A DNA stretch of 64,000 nucleotides from Auanema rhodensis (GCA_964057225.1 OZ059894.1:4464001-4528000), one strand, 5' to 3'; counted from the stretch's first letter, positions 1-12,238 are shown. The notes: generated from the sequence alone by a model not told the origin. A program made the numbers and translations.

Positions 1-74
1 CATCATTTTTCAAACGATCATAACTAATTTTTGTATCAAGCGTTTCTCAATGTAGTTTAGTGCATTCGATGCGG

Positions 75-125
75 ATTTTTAAGCTGCGTCGATCTGTGTT
101 ATCAGATTTGCGCTAGCTTAAAAAT
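75..125 (+). repeat. 11-bp inverted repeat within the monomer (m75-85 / m115-125)
   Basis: ATTTTTAAGCT at m75-85 is the exact reverse complement of AGCTTAAAAAT at m115-125, with 29 bases between. If T114 is bulged, GCG at m86-88 can also pair with CGC at m111-113. In B copies with GGATTTTTTAGCTG the m81 A to T change breaks one pair. The linked m127 C to T change does not restore it, so the variation is not compensatory. Whether the structure forms in the cell is unknown. Confidence 0.8.
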
Positions 126-142
126 GCACCGAGATATCAACT

Positions 143-164
143 GATATAAGTTCACACTTATATC
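143..164 (+). repeat. Hairpin with 9-bp stem and 4-base loop (m143-164)
   Basis: GATATAAGT at m143-151 pairs perfectly with ACTTATATC at m156-164 around a TCAC loop. The 17-bp deletion m160-176 in 13 copies removes five bases of the right arm. Monomers 126, 167, 170 and 173 also alter that arm (CATATATA forms). Monomers 43 (GATATATG) and 102 (GATACAAG) alter the left arm. The rest of the copies appear to keep it intact. Confidence 0.85.
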
Positions 165-192
165 CTCGATTTTCACCCTGAAGGAATAATTT

Positions 193-209
193 TTTCGTTG
201 AATAACATT
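193..209 (+). other. Weak CENP-B-box-like segment (m193-209)
   Basis: TTTCGTTGAATAACATT matches the human CENP-B box consensus (YTTCGTTGGAARCGGGA) at about 10 of 17 positions, almost all in the left half (TTCGTTG). The essential CGGG half is absent, so binding by a CENP-B-like protein is not supported. Copies with eight T before GTTG, and the TTTTTTTGTTG copies in B, lose the CG. It is recorded only because it is the closest match in the monomer to a known centromere motif. Confidence 0.2.
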
Positions 210-275
210 GTCCATCGTCTTTGCCTTGAAAAATGGAATCTAAAAACATCTACTTTTTGCTAAATTATCTTTAAA

Positions 276-287
276 TTTTTCGAAAAA
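276..287. repeat. 12-bp palindrome TTTTTCGAAAAA (m276-287)
   Basis: This perfect palindrome sits inside an A/T-tract run (AAATTTTTCGAAAAAATTT) that would be expected to be intrinsically curved or stiff. It contains TTCGAA. It is kept in nearly all copies. Exceptions I saw are near 36220 (TTTTCCGAAAA), 42194 (GAAAACA), 49209 (TTTTTTGAAAAAA) and 61850 (C deleted). Confidence 0.82.
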
Positions 288-314
288 ATTTTTGTCAAAA
301 TGTTTTTGGAAGCA

Positions 315-342
315 ATGTTGAGTGTACATGGAAACTCAACAT
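315..342 (+). repeat. Hairpin with 9-bp stem and 10-base loop (m315-342)
   Basis: ATGTTGAGT at m315-323 pairs with ACTCAACAT at m334-342. AGTGTA at m321-326 could alternatively pair with TACACT at m342-347. The m315 A to T change in GCATTG copies removes only the outermost pair. The GAATTC monomers (57 and 72) and the CATGAAAACTC copies (96 and 98) change the loop side or right arm. Otherwise the segment is one of the least variable parts of the monomer. Confidence 0.82.
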
Positions 343-351
343 ACACTAATG

Positions 352-685
352 CATCATTTTTCAAACGATCATAACTAATTTTTGTATCAAGCGTTTCTCA
401 ATGTAGTTTAGTGCATTCGATGCGGATTTTTAAGCTGCGTCGATCTGTGTTATCAGATTTGCGCTAGCTTAAAAATGCACCGAGATATCAACTGATATAA
501 GTTCACACTTCCTGAAGGAATGATTTTTTCGTTGAATAACATTGTCCATCGTCTTTGCCATGAAAAAAGGAATCTAAAAACATCTACTTTTCGCTAAATT
601 ATTTTGAAATTTTTCGAAAAAATTTTTGTCAAAATGTTTTTGGAAGCATTGTTGAGTGTACATGGAAACTCAACATACACTAATG
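352..685 (+). repeat. 334-bp deletion monomer (copy 2)
   Basis: CACTT is joined directly to CCTGAAGG, removing the 17 bases m160-176 that form most of the right arm of the m143-164 hairpin. The same copy carries AATGATT, CCATGAAAAAAGG, TTTTCGC and GCATTG. This linked set recurs in nearly all short copies. Confidence 0.95.
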
Positions 686-1387
686 CATCATTTTTCAAAC
701 GATCATAACTAATTTTTGTATCAAGCGTTTCTCAATGTAGTTTAGTGCATTCGATGCGGATTTTTAAGCTGCGTCGATCTGTGTTATCAGATTTGCGCTA
801 GCTTAAAAATGCACCGAGATATCAACTGATATAAGTTCACACTTATATCCTCGATTTTCACCCTGAAGGAATAATTTTTTCGTTGAATAACATTGTCCAT
901 CGTCTTTGCCTTGAAAAATGGAATCTAAAAACATCTACTTTTTGCTAAATTATTTTGAAATTTTTCGAAAAAATTTTTGTCAAAATGTTTTTGGAAGCAA
1001 TGTTGAGTGTACATGGAAACTCAACATACACTAATGCATCATTTTTCAAACGATCATAACTAATTTTTGTATCAAGCGTTTCTCAATGTAGTTTAGTGCA
1101 TTCGATGCGGATTTTTAAGCTGCGTCGATCTGTGTTATCAGATTTGCGCTAGCTTAAAAATGCACCGAGATATCAACTGATATAAGTTCACACTTATATC
1201 CTCGATTTTCACCCTGAAGGAATAATTTTTTCGTTGAATAACATTGTCCATCGTCTTTGCCTTGAAAAATGGAATCTAAAAACATCTACTTTTTGCTAAA
1301 TTATTTTGAAATTTTTCGAAAAAATTTTTGTCAAAATGTTTTTGGAAGCAATGTTGAGTGTACATGGAAACTCAACATACACTAATG

Positions 1388-1721
1388 CATCATTTTTCAA
1401 ACGATCATAACTAATTTTTGTATCAAGCGTTTCTCAATGTAGTTTAGTGCATTCGATGCGGATTTTTAAGCTGCGTCGATCTGTGTTATCCGATTTGCGC
1501 TAGCTTAAAAATGCACCGAGATATCAACTGATATAAGTTCACACTTCCTGAAGGAATGATTTTTTCGTTGAATAACATTGTCCATCGTCTTTGCCATGAA
1601 AAAAGGAATCTAAAAACATCTACTTTTCGCTAAATTATTTTGAAATTTTTCGAAAAAATTTTTGTCAAAATGTTTTTGGAAGCATTGTTGAGTGTACATG
1701 GAAACTCAACATACACTAATG
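1388..1721 (+). repeat. 334-bp deletion monomer (copy 5)
   Basis: It has the same 17-bp deletion and linked markers as copy 2. It differs by TATCCGATT (A to C at m104), a change I saw in no other copy, which gives this monomer a private tag. Confidence 0.95.
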
Positions 1722-2423
1722 CATCATTTTTCAAACGATCATAACTAATTTTTGTATCAAGCGTTTCTCAATGTAGTTTAGTGCATTCGATGCGGATTTT
1801 TAAGCTGCGTCGATCTGTGTTATCAGATTTGCGCTAGCTTAAAAATGCACCGAGATATCAACTGATATAAGTTCACACTTATATCCTCGATTTTCACCCT
1901 GAAGGAATAATTTTTTCGTTGAATAACATTGTCCATCGTCTTTGCCTTGAAAAATGGAATCTAAAAACATCTACTTTTTGCTAAATTATTTTGAAATTTT
2001 TCGAAAAAATTTTTGTCAAAATGTTTTTGGAAGCAATGTTGAGTGTACATGGAAACTCAACATACACTAATGCATCATTTTTCAAACGATCATAACTAAT
2101 TTTTGTATCAAGCGTTTCTCAATGTAGTTTAGTGCATTCGATGCGGATTTTTAAGCTGCGTCGATCTGTGTTATCAGATTTGCGCTAGCTTAAAAATGCA
2201 CCGAGATATCAACTGATATAAGTTCACACTTATATCCTCGATTTTCACCCTGAAGGAATGATTTTTTCGTTGAATAACATTGTCCATCGTCTTTGCCATG
2301 AAAAAAGGAATCTAAAAACATCTACTTTTTGCTAAATTATTTTGAAATTTTTCGAAAAAATTTTTGTCAAAATGTTTTTGGAAGCAATGTTGAGTGTACA
2401 TGGAAACTCAACATACACTAATG

Positions 2424-2757
2424 CATCATTTTTCAAACGATCATAACTAATTTTTGTATCAAGCGTTTCTCAATGTAGTTTAGTGCATTCGATGCGGATT
2501 TTTAAGCTGCGTCGATCTGTGTTATCAGATTTGCGCTAGCTTAAAAATGCACCGAGATATCAACTGATATAAGTTCACACTTCCTGAAGGAATGATTTTT
2601 TCATTGAATAACATTGTCCATCGTCTTTGCCATGAAAAAAGGAATCTAAAAACATCTACTTTTCGCTAAATTATTTTGAAATTTTTCGAAAAAATTTTTG
2701 TCAAAATGTTTTTGGAAGCATTGTTGAGTGTACATGGAAACTCAACATACACTAATG
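2424..2757 (+). repeat. 334-bp deletion monomer (copy 8)
   Basis: This is a deletion form with TTTTTCATTG in place of TTTTTCGTTG, so the CpG at m196-197 is lost. The same G to A change occurs once more, in a full-length L-type monomer near 7519. Confidence 0.94.
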
Positions 2758-5700
2758 CATCATTTTTCAAACGATCATAACTAATTTTTGTATTAAGCGT
2801 TTCTCAATGTAGTATAGTGCATTCGATGCGGATTTTTAAGCTGCGTCGATCTGTGTTATCAGATTTGCGCTAGCTTAAAAATGCACCGAGATATCAACTG
2901 ATATAAGTTCACACTTATATCCTCGATTTTCACCCTGAAGGAATAATTTTTTTTGTTGAATAACATTGTCCATCGTCTTTGCCTTGAAAAATGGAATCTA
3001 AAAACATCTACTTTTTGCTAAATTATTTTGAAATTTTTCGAAAAAATTTTTGTCAAAATGTTTTTGGAAGCAATGTTGAGTGTACATGGAAACTCAACAT
3101 ACACTAATGCATCATTTTTCAAACGATCATAACTAATTTTTGTATTAAGCGTTCTTCAATGTAGTATAGTGCATTCGATGCGGATTTTTAAGCTGCGTCG
3201 ATCTGTGTTATCAGATGTGCGCTAGCTTAAAAATGCACCGAGATATCAACTGATATAAGTTCACACTTATATCCTCGATTTTCACCCTGAAGGAATAATT
3301 TTTTTTGTTGAATAACATTGTCCATCGTCTTTGCCTTGAAAAATGGAATCTAAAAACATCTACTTTTTGCTAAATTATTTTGAAATTTTTCGAAAAAATT
3401 TTTGTCAAAATGTTTTTGGAAGCAATGTTGAGTGTACATGGAAACTCAACATACACTAATGCATCATTTTTCAAACGATCATAACTAATTTTTGTATCAA
3501 GCGTTTCTCAATGTAGTTTAGTGCATTCGATGCGGATTTTTAAGCTGCGTCGATCTGTGTTATCAGATGTGCGCTAGCTTAAAAATGCACCGAGATATCA
3601 ACTGATATAAGTTCACACTTATATCCTCGATTTTCACCCTGAAGGAATAATTTTTTCGTTGAATAACATTGTCCATCGTCTTTGCCTTGAAAAATGGAAT
3701 CTAAAAACATCTACTTTTTGCTAAATTATTTTGAAATTTTTCGAAAAAATTTTTGTCAAAATGTTTTTGGAAGCAATGTTGAGTGTACATGGAAACTCAA
3801 CATACACTAATGCATCATTTTTCAAACGATCATAACTTATTTTTGTATCAAGCGTTTCTCAATGTAGTTTAGTGCATTCGATGCGGATTTTTAAGCTGCG
3901 TCGATCTGTGTTATCAGATTTGCGCTAGCTTAAAAATGCACCGAGATATCAACTGATATAAGTTCACACTTATATCCTCGATTTTCACCCTGAAGGAATG
4001 ATTTTTTCGTTGAATAACATTGTCCATCGTCTTTGCCATGAAAAAAGGAATCTAAAAACATCTACTTTTTGCTAAATTATTTTGAAATTTTTCGAAAAAA
4101 TTTTTGTCAAAATGTTTTTGGAAGCAATGTTGAGTGTACATGGAAACTCAACATACACTAATGCATCATTTTTCAAACGATCATAACTAATTTTTGTATC
4201 AAGCGTTTCTCAATGTAGTTTAGTGCATTCGATGCGGATTTTTAAGCTGCGTCGATCTGTGTTATCAGATTTGCGCTAGCTTAAAAATGCACCGAGATAT
4301 CAACTGATATAAGTTCACACTTATATCCTCGATTTTCACCCTGAAGGAATAATTTTTTCGTTGAATAACATTGTCCATCGTCTTTGCCTTGAAAAATGGA
4401 ATCTAAAAACATCTACTTTTTGCTAAATTATTTTGAAATTTTTCGAAAAAATTTTTGTCAAAATGTTTTTGGAAGCAATGTTGAGTGTACATGGAAACTC
4501 AACATACACTAATGCATCATTTTTCAAACGATCATAACTAATTTTTGTATCAAGCGTTTCTCAATGTAGTTTAGTGCATTCGATGCGGATTTTTAAGCTG
4601 CGTCGATCTGTGTTATCAGATTTGCGCTAGCTTAAAAATGCACCGAGATATCAACTGATATAAGTTCACACTTATATCCTCGATTTTCACCCTGAAGGAA
4701 TAATTTTTTCGTTGAATAACATTGTCCATCGTCTTTGCCTTGAAAAATGGAATCTAAAAACATCTACTTTTTGCTAAATTATTTTGAAATTTTTCGAAAA
4801 AATTTTTGTCAAAATGTTTTTGGAAGCAATGTTGAGTGTACATGGAAACTCAACATACACTAATGCATCATTTTTCAAACGATCATAACTAATTTTTGTA
4901 TCAAGCGTTTCTCAATGTAGTATAGTGCATTCGATGCGGATTTTTAAGCTGCGTCGATCTGTGTTATCAGATTTGCGCTAGCTTAAAAATGCACCGAGAT
5001 ATCAACTGATATAAGTTCACACTTATATCCTCGATTTTCACCCTGAAGGAATAATTTTTTCGTTGAATAACATTGTCCATCGTCTTTGCCTTGAAAAATG
5101 GAATCTAAAAACATCTACTTTTTGCTAAATTATTTTTAAATTTTTCGAAAAAATTTTTGTCAAAATGTTTTTGGAAGCAATGTTGAGTGTACATGGAAAC
5201 TCAACATACACTAATGCATCATTTTTCAAACGATCATAACTAATTTTTGTATCAAGCGTTTCTCAATGTAGTTTAGTGCATTCGATGCGGATTTTTAAGC
5301 TGCGTCGATCTGTGTTATCAGATTTGCGCTAGCTTAAAAATGCACCGAGATATCAACTGATATAAGTTCACACTTATATCCTCGATTTTCACCCTGAAGG
5401 AATGATTTTTTCGTTGAATAACATTGTCCATCGTCTTTGCCATAAAAAAAGGAATCTAAAAACATCTACTTTTTGCTAAATTATTTTGAAATTTTTCGAA
5501 AAAATTTTTGTCAAAATGTTTTTGGAAGCATTGTTGAGTGTACATGGAAACTCAACATACACTAATGCATCATTTTTCAAACGATCATAACTAATTTTTG
5601 TATTAAGCGTTTCTCAATGTAGTATAGTGCATTCGATGCGGATTTTTAAGCTGCGTCGATCTGTGTTATCAGATTTGCGCTAGCTTAAAAATGCACCGAG

Positions 5701-8700
5701 ATATCAACTGATATAAGTTCACACTTATATCCTCGATTTTCACCCTGAAGGAATAATTTTTTCGTTGAATAACATTGTCCATCGTCTTTGCCTTGAAAAA
5801 TGGAATCTAAAAACATCTACTTTTTGCTAAATTATTTTGAAATTTTTCGAAAAAATTTTTGTCAAAATGTTTTTGGAAGCAATGTTGAGTGTACATGGAA
5901 ACTCAACATACACTAATGCATCATTTTTCAAACGATCATAACTTATTTTTGTATCAAGCGTTTCTCAATGTAGTTTAGTGCATTCGATGCGGATTTTTAA
6001 GCTGCGTCGATCTGTGTTATCAGATTTGCGCTAGCTTAAAAATGCACCGAGATATCAACTGATATAAGTTCACACTTATATCCTCGATTTTCACCCTGAA
6101 GGAATGATTTTTTCGTTGAATAACATTGTCCATCGTCTTTGCCATGAAAAAAGGAATCTAAAAACATCTACTTTTTGCTAAATTATTTTGAAATTTTTCG
6201 AAAAAATTTTTGTCAAAATGTTTTTGGAAGCAATGTTGAGTGTACATGGAAACTCAACATACACTAATGCATCATTTTTCAAACGATCATAACTAATTTT
6301 TGTATTAAGCGTTTCTCAATGTAGTATAGTGCATTCGATGCAGATTTTTAAGCTGCGTCGATCTGTGTTATCAGATTTGCGCTAGCTTAAAAATGCACCG
6401 AGATATCAACTGATATAAGTTCACACTTATATCCTCGATTTTCACCCTGAAGGAATAATTTTTTCGTTGAATAACATTGTCCATCGTCTTTGCCTTGAAA
6501 AATGGAATCTAAAAACATCTACTTTTTGCTAAATTATTTTGAAATTTTTCGAAAAAATTTTTGTCAAAATGTTTTTGGAAGCAATGTTGAGTGTACATGG
6601 AAACTCAACATACACTAATGCATCATTTTTCAAACGATCATAACTAATTTTTGTATCAAGCGTTTCTCAATGTAGTTTAGTGCATTCGATGCGGATTTTT
6701 AAGCTGCGTCGATCTGTGTTATCAGATTTGCGCTAGCTTAAAAATGCACCGAGATATCAACTGATATAAGTTCACACTTATATCCTCGATTTTCACCCTG
6801 AAGGAATGATTTTTTCGTTGAATAACATTGTCCATCGTCTTTGCCATGAAAAAAGGAATCTAAAAACATCTACTTTTTGCTAAATTATTTTGAAATTTTT
6901 CGAAAAAATTTTTGTCAAAATGTTTTTGGAAGCATTGTTGAGTGTACATGGAAACTCAACATACACTAATGCATCATTTTTCAAACGATCATAACTAATT
7001 TTTGTATTAAGCGTTTCTCAATGTAGTATAGTGCATTCGATGCGGATTTTTAAGCTGCGTCGATCTGTGTTATCAGATTTGCGCTAGCTTAAAAATGCAC
7101 CGAGATATCAACTGATATAAGTTCACACTTATATCCTCGATTTTCACCCTGAAGGAATAATTTTTTCGTTGAATAACATTGTCCATCGTCTTTGCCTTGA
7201 AAAATGGAATCTAAAAACATCTACTTTTTGCTAAATTATTTTGAAATTTTTCGAAAAAATTTTTGTCAAAATGTTTTTGGAAGCAATGTTGAGTGTACAT
7301 GGAAACTCAACATACACTAATGCATCATTTTTCAAACGATCATAACTAATTTTTGTATCAAGCGTTTCTCAATGTAGTTTAGTGCATTCGATGCGGATTT
7401 TTAAGCTGCGTCGATCTGTGTTATCAGATTTGCGCTAGCTTAAAAATGCACCGAGATATCAACTGATATAAGTTCACACTTATATCCTCGATTTTCACCC
7501 TGAAGGAATAATTTTTTCATTGAATAACATTGTCCATCGTCTTTGCCTTGAAAAATGGAATCTAAAAACATCTACTTTTTGCTAAATTATTTTGAAATTT
7601 TTCGAAAAAATTTTTGTCAAAATGTTTTTGGAAGCAATGTTGAGTGTACATGGAAACTCAACATACACTAATGCATCATTTTTCAAACGATCATAACTAA
7701 TTTTTGTATCAAGCGTTTCTCAATGTAGTTTAGTGCATTCGATGCGGATTTTTAAGCTGCGTCGATCTGTGTTATCAGATTTGCGCTAGCTTAAAAATGC
7801 ACCGAGATATCAACTGATATAAGTTCACACTTATATCCTCGATTTTCACCCTGAAGGAATAATTTTTTCGTTGAATAACATTGTCCATCGTCTTTGCCTT
7901 GAAAAATGGAATCTAAAAACATCTACTTTTTGCTAAATTATTTTGAAATTTTTCGAAAAAATTTTTGTCAAAATGTTTTTGGAAGCAATGTTGAGTGTAC
8001 ATGGAAACTCAACATACACTAATGCATCATTTTTCAAACGATCATAACTAATTTTTGTATCAAGCGTTTCTCAATGTAGTTTAGTGCATTCGATGCGGAT
8101 TTTTAAGCTGCGTCGATCTGTGTTATCAGATTTGCGCTAGCTTAAAAATGCACCGAGATATCAACTGATATAAGTTCACACTTATATCCTCGATTTTCAC
8201 CCTGAAGGAATGATTTTTTCGTTGAATAACATTGTCCATCGTCTTTGCCATGAAAAAAGGAATCTAAAAACATCTACTTTTTGCTAAATTATTTTGAAAT
8301 TTTTCGAAAAAATTTTTGTCAAAATGTTTTTGGAAGCATTGTTGAGTGTACATGGAAACTCAACATACACTAATGCATCATTTTTCAAACGATCATAACT
8401 AATTTTTGTATTAAGCGTTTCTCAATGTAGTATAGTGCATTCGATGCGGATTTTTAAGCTGCGTCGATCTGTGTTATCAGATTTGCGCTAGCTTAAAAAT
8501 GCACCGAGATATCAACTGATATAAGTTCACACTTATATCCTCGATTTTCACCCTGAAGGAATAATTTTTTCGTTGAATAACATTGTCCATCGTCTTTGCC
8601 TTGAAAAATGGAATCTAAAAACATCTACTTTTTGCTAAATTATTTTTAAATTTTTCGAAAAAATTTTTGTCAAAATGTTTTTGGAAGCAATGTTGAGTGT

Positions 8701-8726
8701 ACATGGAAACTCAACATACACTAATG
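2758..8726 (+). repeat. Mixed subfamily A monomers 9-25
   Basis: These are seventeen full-length monomers without a single fixed higher-order period. Monomers 9 and 10 are 352 bp, with eight T before GTTG. Monomer 10 has GCGTTCTTCAATG and GATGTGCG, and monomer 11 has GATGTGCG. Monomers 12 and 18 share CATAACTTATT with M-type 3' halves, and monomer 19 has GATGCAGA. These are the same marker monomers that later build the 15-monomer duplication at 18841-27568, so this stretch holds an earlier or rearranged version of that set. Confidence 0.85.
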
Positions 8727-11700
8727 CATCATTTTTCAAACGATCATAACTAATTTTTGTATCAAGCGTTTCTCAATGTAGTTTAGTGCATTCGATGCGG
8801 ATTTTTAAGCTGCGTCGATCTGTGTTATCAGATTTGCGCTAGCTTAAAAATGCACCGAGATATCAACTGATATAAGTTCACACTTATATCCTCGATTTTC
8901 ACCCTGAAGGAATAATTTTTTTTGTTGAATAACATTGTCCATCGTCTTTGCCTTGAAACATGGAATCTAAAAACATCTACTTTTTGCTAAATTATTTTGA
9001 AATTTTTCGAAAAAATTTTTGTCAAAATGTTTTTGGAAGCAATGTTGAGTGTACATGGAAACTCAACATACACTAATGCATCATTTTTCAAACGATCATA
9101 ACTAATTTTTGTATCAAGCGTTTCTCAATGTAGTTTAGTGCATTCGATGCGGATTTTTAAGCTGCGTCGATCTGTGTTATCAGATGTGCGCTAGCTTAAA
9201 AATGCACCGAGATATCAACTGATATAAGTTCACACTTATATCCTCGATTTTCACCCTGAAGGAATAATTTTTTCGTTGAATAACATTGTCCATCGTCTTT
9301 GCCATGAAAAAAGGAATCTAAAAACATCTACTTTTCGCTAAATTATTTTGAAATTTTTCGAAAAAATTTTTGTCAAAATGTTTTTGGAAGCAATGTTGAG
9401 TGTACATGGAAACTCAATATACACTAATGCATCATTTTTCAAACGATCATAACTAATTTTTGTATCAAGCGTTTCTCAATGTAGTTTAGTGCATTCGATG
9501 CGGATTTTTAAGCTGCGTCGATCTGTGTTATCAGATTTGCGCTAGCTTAAAAATGCACCGAGATATCAACTGATATAAGTTCACACTTATATCCTCGATT
9601 TTCACCCTGAAGGAATAATTTTTTCGTTGAATAACATTGTCCATCGTCTTTGCCTTGAAAAATGGAATCTAAAAACATCTACTTTTTGCTAAATTATTTT
9701 GAAATTTTTCGAAAAAATTTTTGTCAAAATGTTTTTGGAAGCAATGTTGAGTGTACATGGAAACTCAACATACACTAATGCATCATTTTTCAAACGATCA
9801 TAACTAATTTTTGTATCAAGCGTTTCTCAATGTAGTTTAGTGCATTCGATGCGGATTTTTAAGCTGCGTCGATCTGTGTTATCAGATTTGCGCTAGCTTA
9901 AAAATGCACCGAGATATCAACTGATATAAGTTCACACTTATATCCTCGATTTTCACCCTGAAGGAATAATTTTTTCGTTGAATAACATTGTCCATCGTCT
10001 TTGCCTTGAAAAATGGAATCTAAAAACATCTACTTTTTGCTAAATTATTTTGAAATTTTTCGAAAAAATTTTTGTCAAAATGTTTTTGGAAGCAATGTTG
10101 AGTGTACATGGAAACTCAACATACACTAATGCATCATTTTTCAAACGATCATAACTAATTTTTGTATCAAGCGTTTCTCAATGTAGTTTAGTGCATTCGA
10201 TGCGGATTTTTAAGCTGCGTCGATCTGTGTTATCAGATTTGCGCTAGCTTAAAAATGCACCGAGATATCAACTGATATAAGTTCACACTTATATCCTCGA
10301 TTTTCACCCTGAAGGAATGATTTTTTCGTTGAATAACATTGTCCATCGTCTTTGCCATGAAAAAAGGAATCTAAAAACATCTACTTTTTGCTAAATTATT
10401 TTGAAATTTTTCGAAAAAATTTTTGTCAAAATGTTTTTGGAAGCAATGTTGAGTGTACATGGAAACTCAACATACACTAATGCATCATTTTTCAAACGAT
10501 CATAACTAATTTTTGTATCAAGCGTTTCTCAATGTAGTTTAGTGCATTCGATGCGGATTTTTAAGCTGCGTCGATCTGTGTTATCAGATTTGCGCTAGCT
10601 TAAAAATGCACCGAGATATCAACTGATATAAGTTCACACTTATATCCTCGATTTTCACCCTGAAGGAATAATTTTTTTTGTTGAATAACATTGTCCATCG
10701 TCTTTGCCTTGAAACATGGAATCTAAAAACATCTACTTTTTGCTAAATTATTTTGAAATTTTTCGAAAAAATTTTTGTCAAAATGTTTTTGGAAGCAATG
10801 TTGAGTGTACATGGAAACTCAACATACACTAATGCATCATTTTTCAAACGATCATAACTAATTTTTGTATCAAGCGTTTCTCAATGTAGTTTAGTGCATT
10901 CGATGCGGATTTTTAAGCTGCGTCGATCTGTGTTATCAGATGTGCGCTAGCTTAAAAATGCACCGAGATATCAACTGATATAAGTTCACACTTATATCCT
11001 CGATTTTCACCCTGAAGGAATAATTTTTTCGTTGAATAACATTGTCCATCGTCTTTGCCATGAAAAAAGGAATCTAAAAACATCTACTTTTCGCTAAATT
11101 ATTTTGAAATTTTTCGAAAAAATTTTTGTCAAAATGTTTTTGGAAGCAATGTTGAGTGTACATGGAAACTCAATATACACTAATGCATCATTTTTCAAAC
11201 GATCATAACTAATTTTTGTATCAAGCGTTTCTCAATGTAGTTTAGTGCATTCGATGCGGATTTTTAAGCTGCGTCGATCTGTGTTATCAGATTTGCGCTA
11301 GCTTAAAAATGCACCGAGATATCAACTGATATAAGTTCACACTTATATCCTCGATTTTCACCCTGAAGGAATAATTTTTTCGTTGAATAACATTGTCCAT
11401 CGTCTTTGCCTTGAAAAATGGAATCTAAAAACATCTACTTTTTGCTAAATTATTTTGAAATTTTTCGAAAAAATTTTTGTCAAAATGTTTTTGGAAGCAA
11501 TGTTGAGTGTACATGGAAACTCAACATACACTAATGCATCATTTTTCAAACGATCATAACTAATTTTTGTATCAAGCGTTTCTCAATGTAGTTTAGTGCA
11601 TTCGATGCGGATTTTTAAGCTGCGTCGATCTGTGTTATCAGATTTGCGCTAGCTTAAAAATGCACCGAGATATCAACTGATATAAGTTCACACTTATATC

Positions 11701-12238
11701 CTCGATTTTCACCCTGAAGGAATAATTTTTTCGTTGAATAACATTGTCCATCGTCTTTGCCTTGAAAAATGGAATCTAAAAACATCTACTTTTTGCTAAA
11801 TTATTTTGAAATTTTTCGAAAAAATTTTTGTCAAAATGTTTTTGGAAGCAATGTTGAGTGTACATGGAAACTCAACATACACTAATGCATCATTTTTCAA
11901 ACGATCATAACTAATTTTTGTATCAAGCGTTTCTCAATGTAGTTTAGTGCATTCGATGCGGATTTTTAAGCTGCGTCGATCTGTGTTATCAGATTTGCGC
12001 TAGCTTAAAAATGCACCGAGATATCAACTGATATAAGTTCACACTTATATCCTCGATTTTCACCCTGAAGGAATGATTTTTTCGTTGAATAACATTGTCC
12101 ATCGTCTTTGCCATGAAAAAAGGAATCTAAAAACATCTACTTTTTGCTAAATTATTTTGAAATTTTTCGAAAAAATTTTTGTCAAAATGTTTTTGGAAGC
12201 ATTGTTGAGTGTACATGGAAACTCAACATACACTAATG
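8727..12238 (+). repeat. 1756-bp pentamer, two tandem copies
   Basis: Monomers 26-30 (8727-10482) and 31-35 (10483-12238) match in order. Each unit starts with a 352-bp monomer carrying TTGAAACATGG, found only at about 8953 and 10709. Next comes a GATGTGCG monomer with an M-type 3' half ending in CTCAATATAC, then two plain L monomers, then an AATGATT M monomer. The fifth members differ at m315 (GCAATG against GCATTG). Both units are exactly 1756 bp. Confidence 0.93.

Larger units (their letters stand above)
1..351 (+). repeat. Reference satellite monomer (copy 1, defines m1-m351)
   Basis: This copy gives the numbering used throughout. It holds 59 C and 53 G (about 32% GC) and 12 CpG against about 8.9 expected. 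Landmarks are an 11-bp inverted repeat (m75-85 and m115-125), a 9-bp-stem hairpin (m143-164), a palindrome (m276-287) and a second 9-bp-stem hairpin (m315-342). The main variable sites between copies are m37 (C/T), m57 (T/A), m81 (A/T), m106-108, m127 (C/T), m160-176 (deleted in 13 copies), m184-188, m226, m234, m258 (T/C) and m315 (A/T). The monomer is not an obvious internal dimer. Restriction sites present once per typical monomer are GATATC at m133-138, GCTAGC at m112-117 and ATGCAT across the monomer junction. The choice of start is arbitrary. Confidence 0.97.
352..2757 (+). repeat. 1036-bp trimer higher-order repeat, left block
   Basis: Monomers 2, 5 and 8 are the 334-bp deletion form and start at 352, 1388 and 2424, exactly 1036 bp apart. 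Each of the first two is followed by two 351-bp monomers, giving units 352-1387 and 1388-2423 (334+351+351). The third unit begins at 2424, but the monomer after it is a 352-bp copy of another subtype, so the series ends there. Monomer 7 is M type, whereas its counterpart monomer 4 is L type, so the two units are not identical. Confidence 0.9.

Noticed and set aside
75-125. Terminal inverted repeats of a MITE or other DNA transposon
   Set aside because: The inverted arms are internal to a satellite monomer, have no target-site duplications, and never occur outside the array here.
143-150. TATA-box-like GATATAAG as a promoter
   Set aside because: It is the left arm of the hairpin. Such a short match is common in AT-rich DNA, and no transcript or downstream gene is indicated.
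1-351. Monomer as an ancient dimer of about 175 bp, or a known named satellite such as the 359-bp 1.688 family of Drosophila
   Set aside because: I saw no consistent direct similarity between the two halves, only short A/T-rich matches. The sequence does not match the 1.688 family as I remember it, and only the length is similar.
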